NCBI RefSeq assembly: GCF_013626205.1
Contig: NZ_QHJE01000001.1
Span: 2,336,501 to 2,400,500 of the forward strand
Length of the DNA stretch: 64,000 nt
Direction of reading: 5' to 3'
Source: Hyphomicrobium methylovorum
GTDB taxonomy: Bacteria; Pseudomonadota; Alphaproteobacteria; Rhizobiales; Hyphomicrobiaceae
Positions 38,924 through 47,696 of the stretch are shown here, piece after piece. Numbering within the stretch: position 1 is the stretch's first letter; every line of letters begins with the position of its first letter. Made by a program: the position numbers and the translations under genes. The notes below the pieces were generated by a model that made no database searches, had not been told where the DNA came from, and saw only the letters and a program-made list of their open reading frames with translations.

Positions 38924-39134
38924 GCGGACAGGTCGCCTTCCAGGTCTCGGGAGAGTGGTCGTCAGGACAGAAACCGAATGAGGTTCGAACCCCTTGCGGC
39001 CTGTTGCTATAGTGAATAACTAGCACGTTCAATTGCGGACCGGTCCCGGGGCATTTTGTGTACGAACAAGTTACCGAAACGCTGGGGACGGCCGTTCTGC
39101 GGGGGCCGAATCGCGGGCATTCTACCGGGCGACT

Positions 39135-39872
39135 ATGGCCAGCCTGATCAAACAAGCAAAACGTGGGTTGCGCCGGAAGAGCACTGCGCTTCTGCAGGGC
39201 GCCGTTGGCGCTTCGCCGGGCTGGGTCCGGTCCCGGTTTGCTCCGGCGTTGTGCTACGGCGACATGCTCGTCATGGACTACGGTATTGCTCGCGTTCTTT
39301 ACAATAACCGCCATCGCATTTCGGATGACATTTGGCGCTCGGCGCAACCGGCACCACACCACGTGGCGTGGATTGCGAAGCGCGGAATCCGGACGATCGT
39401 AAATCTCCGCAGCGAGCAGACCTTCGGTACACGTTGGCTGGAGCAGCAAGCATGCGCGCGGCACGGGATCGCTTTTGTTGATCTGATGTTGAAATCGCGG
39501 GATGCGCCGACGCGGGCTGATTTTCTCGCCATGCGTAGCATGCTGGAGCGCGTGGAGTATCCTATCCTCGTGCATTGCAAGTCTGGCGCGGATCGCGCGG
39601 GCTTGATGAGCGCCGTGGCGCTTTTGGTGCATGAAGGTTTGCCGGTGCGCAAAGCGAAGGAGCAGCTTTCGCTCCGCTTTGGGCACATCCGCAGCGCCGA
39701 CACGGGTGTGCTCGACGCTGTGTTCGACCGCTACCTTCAGGATGAAGCGAAGACAGGCATTGGCTTCTGGGAGTGGGTCGAGACCGTCTACGATGCCAAA
39801 GAGGTCAATCAGTCGTTCAAGGCGAATGGCTGGGCCAATCGTCTGGTGAACGGGCTCCTGCGGCGCGAATAG
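39135..39872 (+). CDS. Protein tyrosine/dual-specificity-type phosphatase
   Basis: 245 residues. The phosphatase signature HCKSGADRAG gives Cys148 and Arg154; the general acid may be Asp123 in KSRDAPTR. The N-terminal ~35 residues are basic and helical with no signal peptide. The family includes Siw14/DSP-like enzymes acting on proteins or inositol phosphates; the substrate is not known. I chose the ATG at 39135; the frame starts at 39033 but that part is not conserved. It is divergent from the waaA fusion and convergent with the exporter gene (nine-base gap), so it sits inside the lipid A region but is read alone. Confidence 0.82.
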   Translation: MASLIKQAKRGLRRKSTALLQGAVGASPGWVRSRFAPALCYGDMLVMDYGIARVLYNNRHRISDDIWRSAQPAPHHVAWIAKRGIRTIVNLRSEQTFGTRWLEQQACARHGIAFVDLMLKSRDAPTRADFLAMRSMLERVEYPILVHCKSGADRAGLMSAVALLVHEGLPVRKAKEQLSLRFGHIRSADTGVLDAVFDRYLQDEAKTGIGFWEWVETVYDAKEVNQSFKANGWANRLVNGLLRRE

Positions 39873-39881
39873 CGTCTGACC

Positions 39882-41687
39882 TCAGCCTGCAATCGCATGG
39901 CCGTGGCTCGACCGGTTCAGGCGCGCGTAATGTGCGTCGTTGCTCAACAGTTCGGCATGCGTGCCACGTTCGACGATGCGGCCGCCATCCATCACGCAAA
40001 TGATATCGGCGTTCTGCACCGTCGACAGGCGATGGGCGATGACGAGAGTGGTGCGCGATTTGGTGAACTTAGCGAGCGCCTGCTGGACAAGAAGTTCGCT
40101 TTCGTTGTCGAGCGCGCTGGTGGCTTCGTCCAGCAGAAGAATGGGCGCATTCTTGAGGATGGCGCGGGCGAGGGCGATGCGTTGGCGTTGTCCGCCCGAA
40201 AGGCGACTGCCGCTGCTACCGATGACCGTCTGATAGCCTTGCGGCTGGGCCAGAATGAAGTCGTGTGCTGCTGCGGCTTTCGTCGCTTCGATGATGTCTG
40301 CCTCGCTGGCTCCGAGGCGGCCGAGCGCGACATTGGCGAGGATGGTATCGTCGAACAGTGTGATGTCCTGGCTGACGATGGAAACCTGATCGCGCAACGA
40401 GGCAAGCGTTACGTCGCGTACTTCCTGGCCATCGATGAATATCTCGCCTGAGGTTGGATCGAAGAGGCGCGGCACGAGGTTGACGATGGTTGTCTTGCCT
40501 GCGCCGGACCGGCCGACGAGCGCTACCGTCGATCCGCCTGGAACGTCGAGCGTGAAATCATAGACGGCGCGGTCCGTCGATTTCGGATCATAGGCGAAGG
40601 CGACGTGGCGGAATGATATTTCTCCGCGAGAGACGTTGAGCCGTGCTGCATTCGGCTTGTCGGTAATGGACGGTTTTTCGTCGATGAGGCCGTAGAAGCT
40701 TTCAGCGGCGGCGATACCTTCCTGGACGCGTCCGGCCAGGCTGCCAAGCGCGCGGATCGGTTGAGCGGCCATCAACAGGGCCGTAACAAAGCCCATGAAG
40801 TCGCCAACGGTCGAAATGCCGTTCGAAATTCGCAGATAGGCGAAGGCGACGACGCCAGCGATTGCGAGACCGCCGAGGACTTCGAGGATCGGGTCCATGC
40901 GGGCGCGGGTTTTCACCGCCTTCATGCGCAGGCGGTAGATGTCTTCGAAGCTGTTATCGAGGCGACCGGCAGCATAGTCTTCAAGGCGGAACGACTTGAT
41001 AAGACGCGAGCCGGACAGCTTCTCCGTCAACAGCGATGTCATGTCGCCGAGGCCGCTTTGCGTCTGCTTGGCAACGCGGCGCAGGCGTGAGCTGATCGCT
41101 GCGATGGGAAGGGCTGCGATCGGATAGACGCTCAAGACGACGAGCGTCATTGCCCAATCGAGATAGAGCATTGCGATCACAAGGGCGATAACCGAAAGCG
41201 TATCGCGCAGAGCGGAGTTCAATCCAGCCGTGAGCGCCGTTTGAATGAAGCCGATGTCGTTCGTCAGGCGTGAGACGAGGCGTCCCGGTGTCTCGCGCGA
41301 GAGACGTGCGAAATCTGCATTGACGAGATGGCGGAACGCGAGCTTCTGCATGTCGGCGGTCAGTCGCAGAACGAAATGGTTGGTCGCGACTGCCTGGAAG
41401 AACAGAAACGTTGCGCGTGCGCAGGTGATGCCGACGATGGCCGCGAGTACCCACGGAAGTGCGCCGGTGTGGCCGCCCATCAGTGTGTCGAACGAGAGCT
41501 TGATGACTGTTGGATAGCCGCCCGTTATCGCCGCAAGACATGCCGTGAGGAAAAACGTCCAGACGAGTTGCCAACGGCGCGGCCACACCCACTCGGACAT
41601 GAAGCGGTTCAGGATGGCGCGTGACGCCGCATCAAGACGGAGTCGTGCCCGAGGACGTTTGCCGGGCTTGTTGTCGACTGAACTCAC
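39882..41687 (-). CDS. ABC exporter, fused permease and ATPase (MsbA-like)
   Basis: Half-size transporter of 601 residues: six membrane helices in about 1-330 and an ATPase domain in about 350-590. ATPase motifs are GRSGAGKTT (about 389-397), the signature LSGGQRQRIALARA (about 494-507), and the Walker B LLLDEATSALD. MsbA-type exporters flip lipid A core; the neighbouring lipid A/Kdo genes support that role but the family is broad, so export of another lipid is possible. It starts with GTG overlapping the DUF4170 stop (GTGA), so the two are coupled. Confidence 0.88.
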   Translation of the reverse strand: MSSVDNKPGKRPRARLRLDAASRAILNRFMSEWVWPRRWQLVWTFFLTACLAAITGGYPTVIKLSFDTLMGGHTGALPWVLAAIVGITCARATFLFFQAVATNHFVLRLTADMQKLAFRHLVNADFARLSRETPGRLVSRLTNDIGFIQTALTAGLNSALRDTLSVIALVIAMLYLDWAMTLVVLSVYPIAALPIAAISSRLRRVAKQTQSGLGDMTSLLTEKLSGSRLIKSFRLEDYAAGRLDNSFEDIYRLRMKAVKTRARMDPILEVLGGLAIAGVVAFAYLRISNGISTVGDFMGFVTALLMAAQPIRALGSLAGRVQEGIAAAESFYGLIDEKPSITDKPNAARLNVSRGEISFRHVAFAYDPKSTDRAVYDFTLDVPGGSTVALVGRSGAGKTTIVNLVPRLFDPTSGEIFIDGQEVRDVTLASLRDQVSIVSQDITLFDDTILANVALGRLGASEADIIEATKAAAAHDFILAQPQGYQTVIGSSGSRLSGGQRQRIALARAILKNAPILLLDEATSALDNESELLVQQALAKFTKSRTTLVIAHRLSTVQNADIICVMDGGRIVERGTHAELLSNDAHYARLNRSSHGHAIAG

Positions 41688-41959
41688 GAGGCGGATGTTT
41701 CGGGTTGTGGCGGGACCTTCAGGCCGTTCGGTTCGAGCAGCCGATGCAGGTGCACGATGAAGTAGCGCGTCATTGCATTGTCGACCGAGCGCTGGGCGGC
41801 GTTTTTCCAGGCGGCGTACGCGGTTTGATAGTTGGGGAAAACGCCAACGATATCGATCTCGCTCAGGTCACTGAATTCGTGACCTTCGAGGCTTTTCAAT
41901 TCGCCGCCAAATACGAGGTGCAGAAGTTGCGGTTGTGTCGATTGGGTAGGCGAGGTCAT
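41684..41959 (-). CDS. DUF4170 family protein
   Basis: 91-residue protein of the alphaproteobacterial DUF4170 family, function unknown. Conserved elements are LHLVFGGEL, DIVGVFPNYQTAYAAWKNAAQ and FIVHLHRLLEP. The ATG at 41959 follows from the family start (MTSP). Coupled by GTGA overlap to the ABC exporter gene, which is a common arrangement and hints at a shared role in lipid export. Confidence 0.85.
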   Translation of the reverse strand: MTSPTQSTQPQLLHLVFGGELKSLEGHEFSDLSEIDIVGVFPNYQTAYAAWKNAAQRSVDNAMTRYFIVHLHRLLEPNGLKVPPQPETSAS

Positions 41960-42294
41960 GGCGTCGTCGATTTTCCCTTGGAATCCGGGGCGCAATCACG
42001 AAGTAAGCGGCCCTGTACACTTCGAAGCGTTATCTCGGGGTCCGAGAAAGCTCATGCGTCCCCTTGCGTCAACCATTCGGCAATATTTTGCGCGTGGCAA
42101 AGCGTTCCGCGCAGCTTCGGCCGAAAGCCGGACATTTCGAAACGCCATATTTACGGACGTGTTAAGGCTATCGGAAGGGGCTTGTGCTAGATTTTTCGTA
42201 ATGCGGGCCGATAGCGCCCCAAGTAAAGTCGATATCGAGGCGTTACGGCGCGGCGCGAAGGGGGCCTTCGCGCCGTTCCTGTTTTCGGGCGGGT
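41960..42294. other. 335-base intergenic region between ubiA and the DUF4170 gene
   Basis: Upstream region of the DUF4170-exporter operon (read leftward) and downstream of ubiA. It holds the strong hairpin annotated at 42252-42285 and otherwise no gene I can support; open frames across it lack any conserved pattern. Confidence 0.5.
42252..42285. terminator. Strong hairpin after ubiA
   Basis: A perfect ten-base stem (GGCGCGAAGG with CCTTCGCGCC, loop GGG) followed on the plus strand by GTTCCTGTTTTC. It lies 20 bases beyond the ubiA stop on the minus strand, where no T run follows. It may terminate ubiA; the T-rich side faces the other way. Confidence 0.5.
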
Positions 42295-43257
42295 TTAGCC
42301 CAATCCCGCGAACCAGGATAGCGTCGTATCGGCCAGCAGGCCGACGAACACGGCGATCCCCACATCACGGTTAGACTTGAAGCGCCACAGGCAGTTGGCG
42401 GGGTCCTTGATGTCGAGCGTTGCGACCTGCCAGGACATTTGCAGGAAGACCAGCGTCACCGAAAGAAAATAGACAAGGTGGGCGCCCGCAAGCGCGCCGG
42501 CGACGAGCCAGAACAGGCTGGCGAGCGTGTACATCGCGCCGACGAATGTGACGGTATCTTCGCCGAATTGCAGTGCCGTTGAGCCAAGCCCCAGAAGCGC
42601 ATCGTCTTCCTTGTCCTGGTGGGCATAGATCGTGTCATAGCCGATCGTCCAGAACACGCAGCCGACGTAAAGGACAATGGCCGGAAGCGCGAGCGACCCT
42701 TGAACGGCGGACCACCCGACGAGCGCACCCCAGCTGAACGTCAATCCGAGCACGAGTTGGGGATATGGCATCACGCGCTTGGCGAACGGATAGACGCTGA
42801 CGAGGGCGAGCGAACCGATTGCGAGCCAGATCGTGAACCAATCGAAATTGACCAGAACGGCAAGGCCGACGAGGGCGCAGACAACTGCGAACTTCAACGC
42901 GCCTTCGGGCGACACCTGGCCGGATGGAATCGGGCGGCTGCGCGTGCGTTCGACTTTGGCGTCGATGTCGCGATCTATGTAGTCATTATAGGCGCAACCG
43001 GCGGCGCGCATGGCGAACGCGCCAATTGCAAACAATACGAGATAGCTCGCGTTCGCTACGGGTTCACGCTCTGAAACCTGAGCGAGCATTAGCGACCACC
43101 AGCAGGGAAACAGCAGCAGCCAAGCGCCGATCGGACGGTCGAAACGGCCCAGGCGAAGGTATGGCCGCCACGACGCGGGCGCCCAGCGGTCAACCCAATT
43201 TGACGGGGCTGCGTCGGCCACCGGTAAATTCGTTCCTGAGGAAAAATCTGCTCCCAT
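42295..43257 (-). CDS. ubiA: 4-hydroxybenzoate polyprenyltransferase
   Basis: Membrane enzyme that attaches the polyprenyl chain to 4-hydroxybenzoate in ubiquinone synthesis. 320 residues with about nine helices. The first aspartate-rich motif is NDYIDRDID (91-99) and the second is DTIYAHQDKEDD. Divergent from rsmE. Confidence 0.93.
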   Translation of the reverse strand: MGADFSSGTNLPVADAAPSNWVDRWAPASWRPYLRLGRFDRPIGAWLLLFPCWWSLMLAQVSEREPVANASYLVLFAIGAFAMRAAGCAYNDYIDRDIDAKVERTRSRPIPSGQVSPEGALKFAVVCALVGLAVLVNFDWFTIWLAIGSLALVSVYPFAKRVMPYPQLVLGLTFSWGALVGWSAVQGSLALPAIVLYVGCVFWTIGYDTIYAHQDKEDDALLGLGSTALQFGEDTVTFVGAMYTLASLFWLVAGALAGAHLVYFLSVTLVFLQMSWQVATLDIKDPANCLWRFKSNRDVGIAVFVGLLADTTLSWFAGLG

Positions 43258-43372
43258 TACTCAACCGTGCGCCGGAATTTTGCGCGAACGCTAGCGGTCA
43301 AGGTGCCGCAACGCAATGGCTCGGCGCCAACGCGGCGTTTGACGGGACGCGCGGCTCGGTTAAGACGGCAGA

Positions 43373-44119
43373 ATGGCTGTCCGCGATCTGACTTCAGAAC
43401 GTCTTTTCGTTGCCTCGGACCTCGCGCAAGGGGCTGAGGTGGCGCTTGAATCCGCGCAGGCTCATTATCTGACGAACGTGCTCAGGATGCAGGCCGGCGC
43501 GGCTGTGCTTGTTTTTAACGGCCGCGACGGAGAATGGCTGGCAACGCTCGCCGATGTTCGAAAGCGTGGCGCGACACTCCGCGCTGAGCGTCAAACACGG
43601 CCACAGGAAGCCGGGCCTGACATTGATTACCTCTTCGCACCGCTGAAGCGATCGCGCCTGGACTATATGGTGCAGAAGGCGACGGAGATGGGCGTTGCGC
43701 GCCTTCGGCCCGTCATCACCGAGCGAACGATTGCCGAGCGCGTCAATTCCGACCGGATGCGGGCGAATGTGATCGAAGCCGCCGAGCAGTGCGGCGTTCT
43801 TCGGGTACCCGAGGTTCTGTCGCCGCAGTCATTATCCAGCGCTTTGGACGCTTGGGATAAGGCGCGCCCGCTTATCTACTGCGACGAAGCGGCAGAGATG
43901 GCCGATCCGATCGCCGTGCTTAGAGGCGTGACGAAGGGGCCGGTCGGCGTTCTGATAGGGCCAGAGGGCGGATTTTCGGCGGGAGAGCGTGCGCGGTTGA
44001 TGGCTCAACCCTATGTCGTGGCGCTTTCGCTCGGACCACGAATCATGCGGGCAGACACGGCGGCGGTGGCCGTTTTGGCTCTGGTCAACAGTGTATTGGG
44101 TGACTGGCAAGGACGGTAA
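43373..44119 (+). CDS. rsmE: 16S rRNA (uracil(1498)-N(3))-methyltransferase
   Basis: Methylates U1498 in 16S rRNA. 248 residues. A PUA-like N-terminal part is followed by a SPOUT methyltransferase domain with QKATEMGVARLRPV, IGPEGGFSAGE and the knot-forming LGPRIMRADTAAVAV. Followed 111 bases later by gshA. Confidence 0.95.
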   Translation: MAVRDLTSERLFVASDLAQGAEVALESAQAHYLTNVLRMQAGAAVLVFNGRDGEWLATLADVRKRGATLRAERQTRPQEAGPDIDYLFAPLKRSRLDYMVQKATEMGVARLRPVITERTIAERVNSDRMRANVIEAAEQCGVLRVPEVLSPQSLSSALDAWDKARPLIYCDEAAEMADPIAVLRGVTKGPVGVLIGPEGGFSAGERARLMAQPYVVALSLGPRIMRADTAAVAVLALVNSVLGDWQGR

Positions 44120-44230
44120 AAAACGTCCCTTCGCTCTTCTCTTGCCGATCCTTGTTCTCCCCGCCATAAGGCTCCAGCCGTCCGGGAGCTACCCGAGCGC
44201 AGTCAAGGGATCGAGCCGGGTTACGCGGGC

Positions 44231-45613
44231 ATGTCCACACGAGAGCAGGGTGCAGAAGCCGAACGGGTCGAGTCGCGCGACGATCTCGTGCGCTGGATCG
44301 CGGCTGGCGAGAAGCCCAAATCGGATTGGCGAATTGGTACGGAGCACGAGAAGTTCGTTTTCCGCACGATGTCGCTTGCTCCGGTGCCCTACGGCGGCAA
44401 CGACGGTATTCGCGCGTTGATGGAGCAATTGATCGCCCGCTTCGGCTGGATTCCGATTCAGGAAGGCGACAACATTATCGCGCTCAAGCGGCCCGAAGGC
44501 GAGAAGGGCGGAACCATCAGCCTCGAACCCGGCGGTCAATTCGAGCTGTCGGGCCAGCCTCTCGATTCGTTGCACGAGACGGCGGACGAAACGGACGAAC
44601 ATCTGCGCGAAGTCCTTGGCGTCGGCGAAGATCTCGCGATCGGTTTTCTCGGTGTCGGCTTCTCGCCGAAATGGCGGCTCGATGAGGTGCCGCATATGCC
44701 GAAGAAGCGTTACGAGGTGATGACGCGCTATATGCCGACGGTTGGCAGCCGCGGCCTCGACATGATGTATCGGACGGCGACGATACAAGTGAATCTCGAC
44801 TTTGGCTCAGAAGCCGACATGGTGAAAAAGCTGCGCGTGTCGCTGGCGCTGCAGCCGATCGCTACGGCGCTGTTTGCCTCCTCGCCATTTACCGAAGGAC
44901 GGCCGAACGGTTTTCAGTCCATGCGCAGCGAAGTCTGGCGCGCCACGGACAGGCGGCGCACCGGCATGCTGCCATTCGCGTTCGAAGCGGGCATGGGCTA
45001 CGAGCGCTATGTCGATTATGCGCTCGATGTGCCGATGTATTTCGTCTACCGAGACGGCAACTATTTCGATGTCGCCGGAGCGTCGTTCCGCGATTTCATG
45101 GCAGGGCGGCTCAAAGGCCTTGAGGGCGTTTTGCCGACTGCGGACGATTGGTCCGATCACCTGACGACGCTTTTTCCGGAAGTGCGTTTAAAGCGCTTTC
45201 TAGAAATGCGCGGAGCGGACGGCGGGCGCTGGGGCACGATCACTGCGCTGCCGGCATTTTGGACAGGCATTCTCTACGACGACGCGGCGCTGGACCAGGC
45301 ATGGCAGCTCGTTCGCGATTGGACCGCAGTAGAGCGCGAAACCCTTCGCAATGACGTGCCAAAGGAAGGTTTTGCCGCCAAGCTGCGCGGGAGAAGCGTC
45401 CGCGAGATTACGCGCGACGCACTTGCTATCTCGCGCCTTGGTTTGCAAAATCGCGGCCGGCGAAATGAACAGGGTGCGGACGAAACGGTGTATCTGGAGC
45501 CGCTGGACTATATTGTCGCCAGTGGACAGACGGTATCCGACGACCTTCTGCAGCGCTATAATGGGCGCTGGGAAAAGACGATCGACCACATTTTCGAGGA
45601 GTTCGCGTTCTAG
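44231..45613 (+). CDS. gshA: Glutamate-cysteine ligase (plant/alphaproteobacterial type)
   Basis: First step of glutathione synthesis. 460 residues, of the type found in plants and alphaproteobacteria rather than the E. coli form. Hallmarks are RIGTEHEKFVF, ISLEPGGQFELSG, SPFTEGRPNGFQSMRSEVW and GRWGTITALPAFW. The ATG at 44231 gives the family start. Confidence 0.93.
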   Translation: MSTREQGAEAERVESRDDLVRWIAAGEKPKSDWRIGTEHEKFVFRTMSLAPVPYGGNDGIRALMEQLIARFGWIPIQEGDNIIALKRPEGEKGGTISLEPGGQFELSGQPLDSLHETADETDEHLREVLGVGEDLAIGFLGVGFSPKWRLDEVPHMPKKRYEVMTRYMPTVGSRGLDMMYRTATIQVNLDFGSEADMVKKLRVSLALQPIATALFASSPFTEGRPNGFQSMRSEVWRATDRRRTGMLPFAFEAGMGYERYVDYALDVPMYFVYRDGNYFDVAGASFRDFMAGRLKGLEGVLPTADDWSDHLTTLFPEVRLKRFLEMRGADGGRWGTITALPAFWTGILYDDAALDQAWQLVRDWTAVERETLRNDVPKEGFAAKLRGRSVREITRDALAISRLGLQNRGRRNEQGADETVYLEPLDYIVASGQTVSDDLLQRYNGRWEKTIDHIFEEFAF

Positions 45614-45735
45614 ACGGCCGCGGACTCCCTCCATAGCTTGGAACCAGCGCGAGGGCCTCTGGTTCAGCGGGTGTTCATGGATATGCCGGTAACGGTACAT
45701 GTCTATCTGGGCCGGGGCCGGCACGAGGAGATACC

Positions 45736-46017
45736 ATGTTTCCAGTCGCGATATCGCGAAAGGAGCTGGCAGGCGCGGCCATTTTCATCGCTTTCCTGGC
45801 GGTTGGATGGTCGGCTTCGGCGCATTCCGACCCTTGCGTGCAGCAATGCCGCGCGCAACACAACGACTGCCGTATGGCGACGAAGCTTTTGTCTTCGCCC
45901 CGCTGTGACGCGCAGCTTCAATCCTGCATCAGCCGCTGTTTTGCCGCGCATCGCGAACGGCCCGCAATGCGCGGGCAACCGCACGAGCGTGGCGGCCCAC
46001 CGCGCGGACCGCGGTAG
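45736..46017 (+). CDS. Small secreted six-cysteine protein, unknown
   Basis: 93 residues. An N-terminal signal peptide (about 1-29, ending SAH) leads to a mature part with six cysteines at 34, 38, 45, 57, 64 and 68: the spacing is CX3C, X6, C, X11, C, X6, CX3C, a perfect mirror pattern. The C-terminal ~20 residues are Arg/Gly/Pro-rich (PHERGGPPRGPR). This would suit two helices joined by disulfides. I do not recognise a family. The ATG is supported by GAGGAG just upstream. It lies between gshA and glcD. Confidence 0.65.
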   Translation: MFPVAISRKELAGAAIFIAFLAVGWSASAHSDPCVQQCRAQHNDCRMATKLLSSPRCDAQLQSCISRCFAAHRERPAMRGQPHERGGPPRGPR

Positions 46018-46212
46018 ATCCGAGGCTCGATCCGGCGTGTGATGGTCGTTGCCGTGCGTTGAAGCGCGTGCAAAAATGCTTAACGACAGCGTGTGCGTGT
46101 TTCAAACCTGCGACCGTTGCAGCTACCTGCCGCGGCGACCGCGGGACGCTTCGCACGAAAGCGAGCGCTCGCGACGTTGGAGGCAGGATCGCTCTGGAGA
46201 GAACGTTCGGCG

Positions 46213-47682
46213 ATGCCGCATATTGAGCTGCCTGATCCTGATGTCGGCGTCCTGCGCCGCAGACCTATTCTGATTGAAGGTCTGCGCGACCGCGTCGGCA
46301 TGGATCTGCTGATCCTCGATGAAGACGGCAGGCGCGCCTATGAGACCGACGCATTTACGGCCTATCGACGTGTGCCGATGCTGGTGGTGCTTCCGCGAAC
46401 GACGGAAGACGTCTCCAAGATCCTGAAGTATTGCCACGACAATGACGTGAAGGTCATTCCGCGCGGCGCTGGCACGTCGCTCTGCGGTGGAGCTTTGCCG
46501 ACAGAAGACGCGATTGTTCTTTGCATTTCGAAGATGAACCGCGTCATCGAGATCGATTACGACAATCGCCTCGCGCGGGTCGAAGCCGGGATTACCAATC
46601 TCGAGATCACGGCGCGGGTTGCGGAGGAAGGTTTTTTCTACGCGCCCGATCCGTCGTCCCAGCTCGCCTGTACGCTCGCGGGAAATCTGGCGATGAACTC
46701 CGGTGGCGCTCACTGCCTCAAGTACGGCGTCACCACGCACAACGTCATCGGCGTCAAGATGGTGATGATCGATGGAACGATCGTGGAGATCGGCGGAGCG
46801 GCCATCGAGCGCAATGGCTACGATCTCTTGAGCTATATCATCGGGTCCGAGGGGCAACTCGGCGTCATTACCGAGGCAACCGTGAAAATCGTTCCGGCGC
46901 CCGAAGGTGCGCGGCCGATGATGATCGGATTTCGGTCGCCGGAAGCGGCTGGTGCGTGCGTGGCGGGGATCATCGCGCAGGGTATTATTCCGGTCGCGAT
47001 CGAATACATGGACCGGGCTGCGATCGAAGTTTGCGAAGCGTTCGCGCACGCTGGGTATCCGCGTGATGTTGAATCGCTTCTCATTGTCGAAGTCGAGGGT
47101 TCCGAGAGCGAGATCGGCATTCTGCTCGGCAAGATTGCGGAGATCGCCGCGGCGTTCGATCCCAAAACCGTCGTTATCAGCGAGAGCGCTGAGCAAAGCG
47201 CGCGCATCTGGGCCGGGCGCAAAGCGGCTTTCGGTGCCATCGGGCGGATCTCCGATTATCTTTGCATGGACGGGACCATTCCGCTCGCGCAGCTTCCGCA
47301 CGCGTTGACGCGCATCGCGCAGATCTGTGCCGAGTATGACCTCAAGGTCGCCAATATTTTCCATGCGGGTGACGGCAACCTGCATCCGCTCATCCTGTAT
47401 GATGCAAACTCCGAAGATGAAGCTGCGAAAGCGGAGGCGGCGGGAGAAGCCATTCTGAAGCTCTGCGTCGAGCTTGGTGGCTGTCTCACTGGCGAGCATG
47501 GCGTCGGCATCGAAAAGCGAGAGTTGATGGCCACGCAATTTTCGCCGACAGATCTTGCGGTGCAAATGCGCATCAAGTCGGTGTTCGATCCCACGTGGCG
47601 GCTTAATCCGGCGAAGGTCTTTCCTCTCGCTGCTAGCGAAGGAATGCGCGCGGGTCGCGAAACCAACACCGAGGCCGCCTAG
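46213..47682 (+). CDS. glcD: Glycolate oxidase subunit GlcD (FAD-linked)
   Basis: FAD-binding catalytic subunit that oxidises glycolate (or D-lactate-like acids) to glyoxylate. 489 residues. FAD-binding motifs: PRGAGTSLCGGALP and ACTLAGNLAMNSGGAHCLKYG; the C-terminal part contains HAGDGNLHP and CLTGEHGVGIEKRE. I chose the ATG at 46213 (MPHIELPDP), since the 40 residues before it in the longer frame are not conserved. First gene of glcDEF. Confidence 0.93.
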   Translation: MPHIELPDPDVGVLRRRPILIEGLRDRVGMDLLILDEDGRRAYETDAFTAYRRVPMLVVLPRTTEDVSKILKYCHDNDVKVIPRGAGTSLCGGALPTEDAIVLCISKMNRVIEIDYDNRLARVEAGITNLEITARVAEEGFFYAPDPSSQLACTLAGNLAMNSGGAHCLKYGVTTHNVIGVKMVMIDGTIVEIGGAAIERNGYDLLSYIIGSEGQLGVITEATVKIVPAPEGARPMMIGFRSPEAAGACVAGIIAQGIIPVAIEYMDRAAIEVCEAFAHAGYPRDVESLLIVEVEGSESEIGILLGKIAEIAAAFDPKTVVISESAEQSARIWAGRKAAFGAIGRISDYLCMDGTIPLAQLPHALTRIAQICAEYDLKVANIFHAGDGNLHPLILYDANSEDEAAKAEAAGEAILKLCVELGGCLTGEHGVGIEKRELMATQFSPTDLAVQMRIKSVFDPTWRLNPAKVFPLAASEGMRAGRETNTEAA

Positions 47683-47696
47683 CGAATGGTGTCACT

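Noticed and set aside
38980-38993. GAGGTTCGAACCCC, resembling a tRNA T-loop
   Set aside because: No acceptor, D or anticodon stem can be built around it, so it is not a tRNA gene.
41958-42374. A 138-codon plus-strand frame in the gap between DUF4170 and ubiA
   Set aside because: It overlaps the 3' end of ubiA in antisense, includes the hairpin at 42252-42285, and shows no conserved motif.
46123-47565. Long minus-strand open frame (480 codons) opposite glcD, and similar long antisense frames at 212-1531, 21524-23041 and 48939-50387
   Set aside because: They lie opposite clearly identified genes, are rich in Arg, His and Asp with no conserved motif, and arise from GC-rich codon bias.
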